17,140 nucleotides of DNA from NCBI GenBank assembly GCA_934149115.1, contig CAKPDW010000028.1:1-17140 (forward strand), written 5' to 3'. A program made the position numbers and the translations under genes. The DNA is from an uncultured Clostridia bacterium. GTDB taxonomy: Bacteria; Bacillota; Clostridia; TANB77; CAG-508. Below, in pieces: positions 14,457-17,140 of the stretch (position 1 is the stretch's first letter; the number at the start of each line of letters is the position of its first letter). The notes under the pieces were generated by a model that made no database searches, was not told where the DNA came from, and saw nothing but the letters and a program-made list of their open reading frames with translations.

Positions 14457-14882
14457 TTATTCAGCAGTTCCATTTTCTGTTGTTTGATTTGCATCAACTT
14501 GTGTATCTGATGCACCTTGAGCATCATTTGTTGTTACATTTGCATCTGTTGCACTTTCATCAGTTGTTTGTTCTGTAGTTGCGTTCTCATCAGTTGCGTT
14601 TTCTGTAGTTACATCTTCACTTGTTGTATTTTCATCTGTTGTTTCGTTTTTGTTTAATGCACTGGATGCTTTTGTTACGATTAATTCATAACTCTTATCA
14701 AAACAAAAATCTAATGCAAATACTATAACAGCTATAATTACTACGATTGATATAACAACTGTTGTTTTTGTTGCAAGTTGCTTTGGCGTTGGCCATGTAA
14801 CTTTTTTCAATTCTGCTTTAAAATCTTTTGAAAAGTTTTTCTTCTCTTTTTTTTCTTTGTTTTTCTTTATATCTTTAGCCAT
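14457..14882 (-). CDS. secE: Preprotein translocase subunit SecE with long Thr/Asp/Glu-rich C-terminal tail
   Basis: SecE clamps SecY in the Sec translocon of the cytoplasmic membrane. The core looks normal: a Lys-rich N-terminus, an amphipathic segment with ELKKVTWPTPK (about 24-34), and one membrane helix (about 41-60). Firmicute SecE usually ends soon after this helix at 55-75 residues. Here the protein continues to 141 residues with about 64 residues of degenerate repeats rich in Thr, Asp, Glu, Asn and Ala (units like TTDENTT, ATDENATT). Since SecE has a cytoplasmic N-terminus and one helix, the tail should face outside. The ATG has an AAGGAGG SD, and gene order rpmG-secE-nusG supports identity. 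There is no frameshift or second start that would split off the tail. Confidence 0.95.
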   Translation of the reverse strand: MAKDIKKNKEKKEKKNFSKDFKAELKKVTWPTPKQLATKTTVVISIVVIIAVIVFALDFCFDKSYELIVTKASSALNKNETTDENTTSEDVTTENATDENATTEQTTDESATDANVTTNDAQGASDTQVDANQTTENGTAE

Positions 14883-14902
14883 TCTTTCTCCTCCTTAAAG
14901 GA

Positions 14903-15067
14903 CTATTTTGTTTCTTTGTGTGTTGTACGTTTTTTGCAAAATTTGCAATATTTAACTATTTCTAGTCTGTCTGTGTTGTTTCTTTTGTTTTTTTCTGTCA
15001 TATAATTTCTTCTTTTACATTCTGTACATTCTAATGTAATTGATTCTCTAGGTCCTTTTGCAGCCAT
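14903..15067 (-). CDS. rpmG: Large ribosomal subunit protein bL33 (zinc-binding type)
   Basis: This 54-residue protein was found by reading the minus strand directly. It opens MAAKGPRESITLEC and contains two zinc-knuckle pairs, CTEC and CKFC, plus RRNYMTEKNKRN and LEIVKYC, all standard for L33. The four cysteines mark the zinc-binding (C+) paralogue, as opposed to the Cys-less form induced under zinc starvation. The ATG at 15067 has a GGAGGTG SD. It is the first gene of the rpmG-secE-nusG-rplKAJL cluster, 20 nt ahead of secE, with a consensus-like promoter upstream. Confidence 0.97.
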   Translation of the reverse strand: MAAKGPRESITLECTECKRRNYMTEKNKRNNTDRLEIVKYCKFCKKRTTHKETK

Positions 15068-15146
15068 CTACTACACCTCCGTTTTATTTTTGTGAAGTTT
15101 TGTTATTTTTCAACGATGTGATGCATAATATAAATCATGCTTTAAT

Positions 15147-15175
15147 ACTTTATCACAAAACCTACTTATTGTCAA
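15147..15175 (-). promoter_or_regulatory. Promoter of the rpmG-secE-nusG ribosomal cluster
   Basis: On the minus strand a perfect TTGACA (15175-15170) is followed after exactly 17 nt by TAAAGT (15152-15147). Transcription would start near 15140, leaving about 70 nt of leader before rpmG. It lies just past the stop of the flavin-reductase-like gene. Confidence 0.7.
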
Positions 15176-15179
15176 TAAT

Positions 15180-15764
15180 TTAGCGATTTTTTTGTTTCTT
15201 TTTTTTCTTTTTTTCAACTGAATATCCAAATTTGCCTATTTTCTTTCCTAATTCGTAATATCCACCGTTTGCATATGCGATTAAATTGCATTTACTTATG
15301 TCAAATGCTCCTTTTTCATTTATGTATTTTTCGTCTGCATCTATTGATAGTACTTCTGCAATAAACATATGATGTGAGCCCATTTCTTTGATTTCAATGA
15401 CTTTACATTCTATTGAAACTGGTGATTCTTTTATTGCTGGTGCTGAAACATTTTGGCATTTTTCTTTTGTTAATTTCATTTCTTTGAATTTATCAACTTT
15501 TGCTCCTGTTTTTACTCCGCACCAATCTGTAGCATATGCTAGTTTTTCTGTCGTTAAATTTATTACAAATTCTTTTTTTTCTTTTATTATATTATAAGAG
15601 TATCTTTCTGGTTTAACTGATATATATACTTTTGCCGGATTAGTATTTATTATTCCTGTCCATGCAACTGTTATTATATTTGAATTTTCCATATCTCCAC
15701 ATGATACCATTACTGCTGGTATTGGATATACAAATGTTCCTGGCTTCCAGATTTTTTTTGACAT
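15180..15764 (-). CDS. Flavin reductase-like FMN-binding split-barrel protein
   Basis: This 194-residue soluble protein matches the flavin-reductase/flavoredoxin family (FMN-binding split barrel). Characteristic segments are the N-terminal PAVMVSCGD with NIITVAWTGIINTNPAKVYISVKPERYSYNII (about 18-60), the EFVINL strand, and GSHHMFIAEVLSID near 129-142. Members bind FMN and reduce flavins or transfer electrons in the cytoplasm. The partner is not evident. The C-terminus after ELGKKIGKFGYSVE is a short poly-Lys tail, encoded by long A-runs that invite sequencing or replication slippage. The ATG has a GGAGG SD, and the gene lies 9 nt behind the unknown 357-residue gene, so the two are probably cotranscribed. 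Confidence 0.85.
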   Translation of the reverse strand: MSKKIWKPGTFVYPIPAVMVSCGDMENSNIITVAWTGIINTNPAKVYISVKPERYSYNIIKEKKEFVINLTTEKLAYATDWCGVKTGAKVDKFKEMKLTKEKCQNVSAPAIKESPVSIECKVIEIKEMGSHHMFIAEVLSIDADEKYINEKGAFDISKCNLIAYANGGYYELGKKIGKFGYSVEKKKKKKQKNR

Positions 15765-15773
15765 TTTTTCCTC

Positions 15774-16847
15774 CTATTTAATATGTTTTTCATATTCTTT
15801 ACATGCACACAATTTATCTTGATAGTGATAAACATCAAATTTTCCGTTTTCGTTTTGTATTATTTCTCCTATATATCCCCCGTTATGAATTACAGCTTGT
15901 TCAAGATTTAAATCTGAGAAAAGAATATCTGCGTGCATTGCTGTAAATTCTGGGTCACTTGTTAGTTTTGAAATGTTTAAGTCTGTAAATATATTAAATT
16001 CTTTTTGTGGTATATCTTTGTCATATTCCATGTCAATAAAACTTTTATATTCTTTTTTTATTCTATAATTTTGTAATGTATAATTATCTCTAAATGTTGT
16101 TTTTCCTTCTCTTGTTTTAAATTTTTCATATCCTAGTGTTCCAATTTTTTGAAACATTATTATGTCATTAAATCTATTTGTCATTTTATATATATTACTG
16201 TTTCTTTCTGGTATATATGATAAATCGTCTATTCCAACTTTTGAATATATTTTTTCTTGATTAGGTTCAAAATTTATTAGAATTTCTTCATCTGTTTCTC
16301 TTTTTGTTATTGGATTGAATAATATTTCAAATGATTGTTTTTGTAATAAATATGTAGCAAATGATTCTATTATTTCTTTTGGGTCTATTTCTATTTTATT
16401 TAGTTCTAGGTCTAGCATTTTACTTATAACAGATAATTGTCTTTCATATCCTCTTATTATTTCTACGTGTGTTGCTGAATTTCCTAATAATAGATTTTGA
16501 TATGGATTTATATATGAACATTTCTTTTTGTTTTTTTCTCTTAGTACTTCTTTATATGTTTCTGAACATTTTAATACTTCTCTTGCTTTTTCTCTTAAAT
16601 CTGCTTTTTCTACTTCATAATCATCACTATAATCTTCTAGTATTTTTAATAAGCATAAATATGAAAATTCTAATTTAATTTTGTCTTCTAGTTTTTCATA
16701 TTCATGTCTACTTTTTCCAAATAGAAAAGCTGAATTGATTAAAGTATTATATGATTCTTTAATTTGTTTTTTGTTTATTAAATTTGCTTCTTCTTTTACA
16801 GCTTTTGTTGCTGTTAATTGTTTTACAAAATCTAATTCTATTGACAT
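15774..16847 (-). CDS. Unknown 357-residue protein
   Basis: I do not recognise a family. The protein is soluble, with no signal peptide or membrane helix. The first 190 or so residues are charged and predicted helical (for example KLEDKIKLEFSYLCLLKILEDY). The middle carries RETDEEILINFEPNQEK, and the C-terminal part, from about 290, is more mixed and ends with YHYQDKLCACKEYEKHIK. The ATG follows an AAGGAG SD and a usable promoter. It is 9 nt ahead of the flavin-reductase-like gene, so they probably form a two-gene operon between the rRNA operon and the ribosomal-protein cluster. The gene has the A-rich sense strand of its minus-strand neighbours and shows no sign of recent transfer. Confidence 0.8.
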   Translation of the reverse strand: MSIELDFVKQLTATKAVKEEANLINKKQIKESYNTLINSAFLFGKSRHEYEKLEDKIKLEFSYLCLLKILEDYSDDYEVEKADLREKAREVLKCSETYKEVLREKNKKKCSYINPYQNLLLGNSATHVEIIRGYERQLSVISKMLDLELNKIEIDPKEIIESFATYLLQKQSFEILFNPITKRETDEEILINFEPNQEKIYSKVGIDDLSYIPERNSNIYKMTNRFNDIIMFQKIGTLGYEKFKTREGKTTFRDNYTLQNYRIKKEYKSFIDMEYDKDIPQKEFNIFTDLNISKLTSDPEFTAMHADILFSDLNLEQAVIHNGGYIGEIIQNENGKFDVYHYQDKLCACKEYEKHIK

Positions 16848-16880
16848 TTCTTTTCTCCTTATGAATAACCTGATTATCTT

Positions 16881-16908
16881 ATTTTATCACATTGTTTTTT
16901 TTATTCAA
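16881..16908 (-). promoter_or_regulatory. Promoter of the 357-residue protein gene
   Basis: On the minus strand TTGAAT (16908-16903) and TAAAAT (16886-16881) are 16 nt apart, giving a start near 16875 and about 27 nt of leader. It lies downstream of the 5S terminator, consistent with a separate unit. Confidence 0.55.
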
Positions 16909-16989
16909 TATTGTTTGTGTTACATCTTTGTTACATTTTTAGTAATATTCGTATTTTTGAATATAAAAATCTCTATAAACTTTTCTATA

Positions 16990-17050
16990 ATATATAAAAG
17001 GAATCAGAAAATAAATATTTAATATATTTACTTTCTGATTCCTTTTTTTA
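16990..17050 (-). terminator. Terminator of the rRNA operon
   Basis: Perfect 15-bp arms AAAAGGAATCAGAAA (16996-17010) and TTTCTGATTCCTTTT (17032-17046) are extended inside by TAAATAT/ATATTTA. A T-rich tract follows on the minus strand. It begins about 15-20 nt after the 5S 3' end. Confidence 0.88.
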
Positions 17051-17061
17051 TAAAAAAATAA

Positions 17062-17140
17062 ATCTGGCAACAGCCTATCTTCCCAGCAAGGTAACTCGCA
17101 AGTATTTTCGGTATCTAAGGGCTTGACTTCTGTGTTCGGC
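17062..17140 (-). rRNA. rrf: 5S ribosomal RNA, 3' part (runs off the right edge)
   Basis: Read on the minus strand from the edge, the sequence begins GCCGAACACAGAAGTCAAGC, the highly conserved 5S loop B/helix III region. It continues through ACCTTGCTGGGAAGATAGG to the 3' end GTTGCCAGAT. About 80 of roughly 117 nt are present. The 3' end is set at about 17062-17064 by the end of the closing helix strand. The rest of the rRNA operon should lie to the right. Confidence 0.95.

Noticed and set aside
16681..17022. Plus-strand ORF of 113 codons at the right end
   Set aside because: It overlaps the 357-residue minus-strand gene, its promoter and the rRNA terminator, and has no SD.
1..17140. CRISPR array, tRNA genes, insertion sequences, toxin-antitoxin or phage genes
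   Set aside because: I found no spaced direct repeats, cloverleaf-like sequences, transposase or integrase motifs, or recognisable phage proteins on either strand.

Overview
The window is very AT-rich and is best read as chromosome from a low-GC Clostridia-type Bacillota. The evidence is strong GGAGG-type ribosome binding sites on most genes, a four-cysteine L33 protein, a YlbJ-family sporulation membrane protein, and the classic rpmG-secE-nusG-rplK-rplA-rplJ-rplL order. YlbJ suggests a spore-forming lineage, probably an uncultivated gut-type clostridium. That taxonomic placement is inference. No tRNA, CRISPR array, transposase or integrase was seen.

Layout. 1-1131 (minus): the first 377 codons of mfd, running off the left edge. 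1378-3716 (plus): three tightly overlapping ORFs of unknown function, the first two possibly one gene broken by a frameshift. They end at a 66-bp hairpin repeat and a terminator. 3850-4842 (plus): ylbJ. 4883-8724 (minus): an operon of a DUF3137-like membrane protein, an ABC ATPase, its ABC-2 permease and a TIM-barrel sugar-isomerase-like protein. 8880-11244 (minus): a lone type IV pilin-like protein followed by a 610-residue membrane-anchored protein with an acidic tail. 11245-11626: a gene-free stretch holding a promoter, a second and interrupted copy of the 66-bp repeat, a 47-bp near-perfect hairpin and the rplL terminator. 11627-15067 (minus): the translation/secretion/antitermination cluster, with an L10 leader attenuator between rplA and rplJ. 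15180-15764 and 15774-16847 (minus): a flavin-reductase-like protein and an unknown protein. 17062-17140 (minus): the 3' part of a 5S rRNA gene with its terminator, so an rRNA operon lies just beyond the right edge.

The housekeeping block supplies ribosomal stalk and L1/L11 proteins, the transcription factor NusG and the translocon subunit SecE. The L10 leader shows a terminator stem and a competing antiterminator stem, the expected design for autoregulation of rplJL. The ABC operon looks like one transcription unit, with TAATG coupling between ATPase and permease.

The most unusual items are the unknown plus-strand operon with its SD-less overlap, the two-copy hairpin repeat with a 46-bp insertion in one copy, a SecE with an extra Thr/Asp/Glu-rich C-terminal tail of about 64 residues, and the pilin-like/acidic-tail pair. 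The plus strand is T-rich throughout, whichever strand is coding, and most genes plus the 5S gene point left, so replication probably also moves leftward here.
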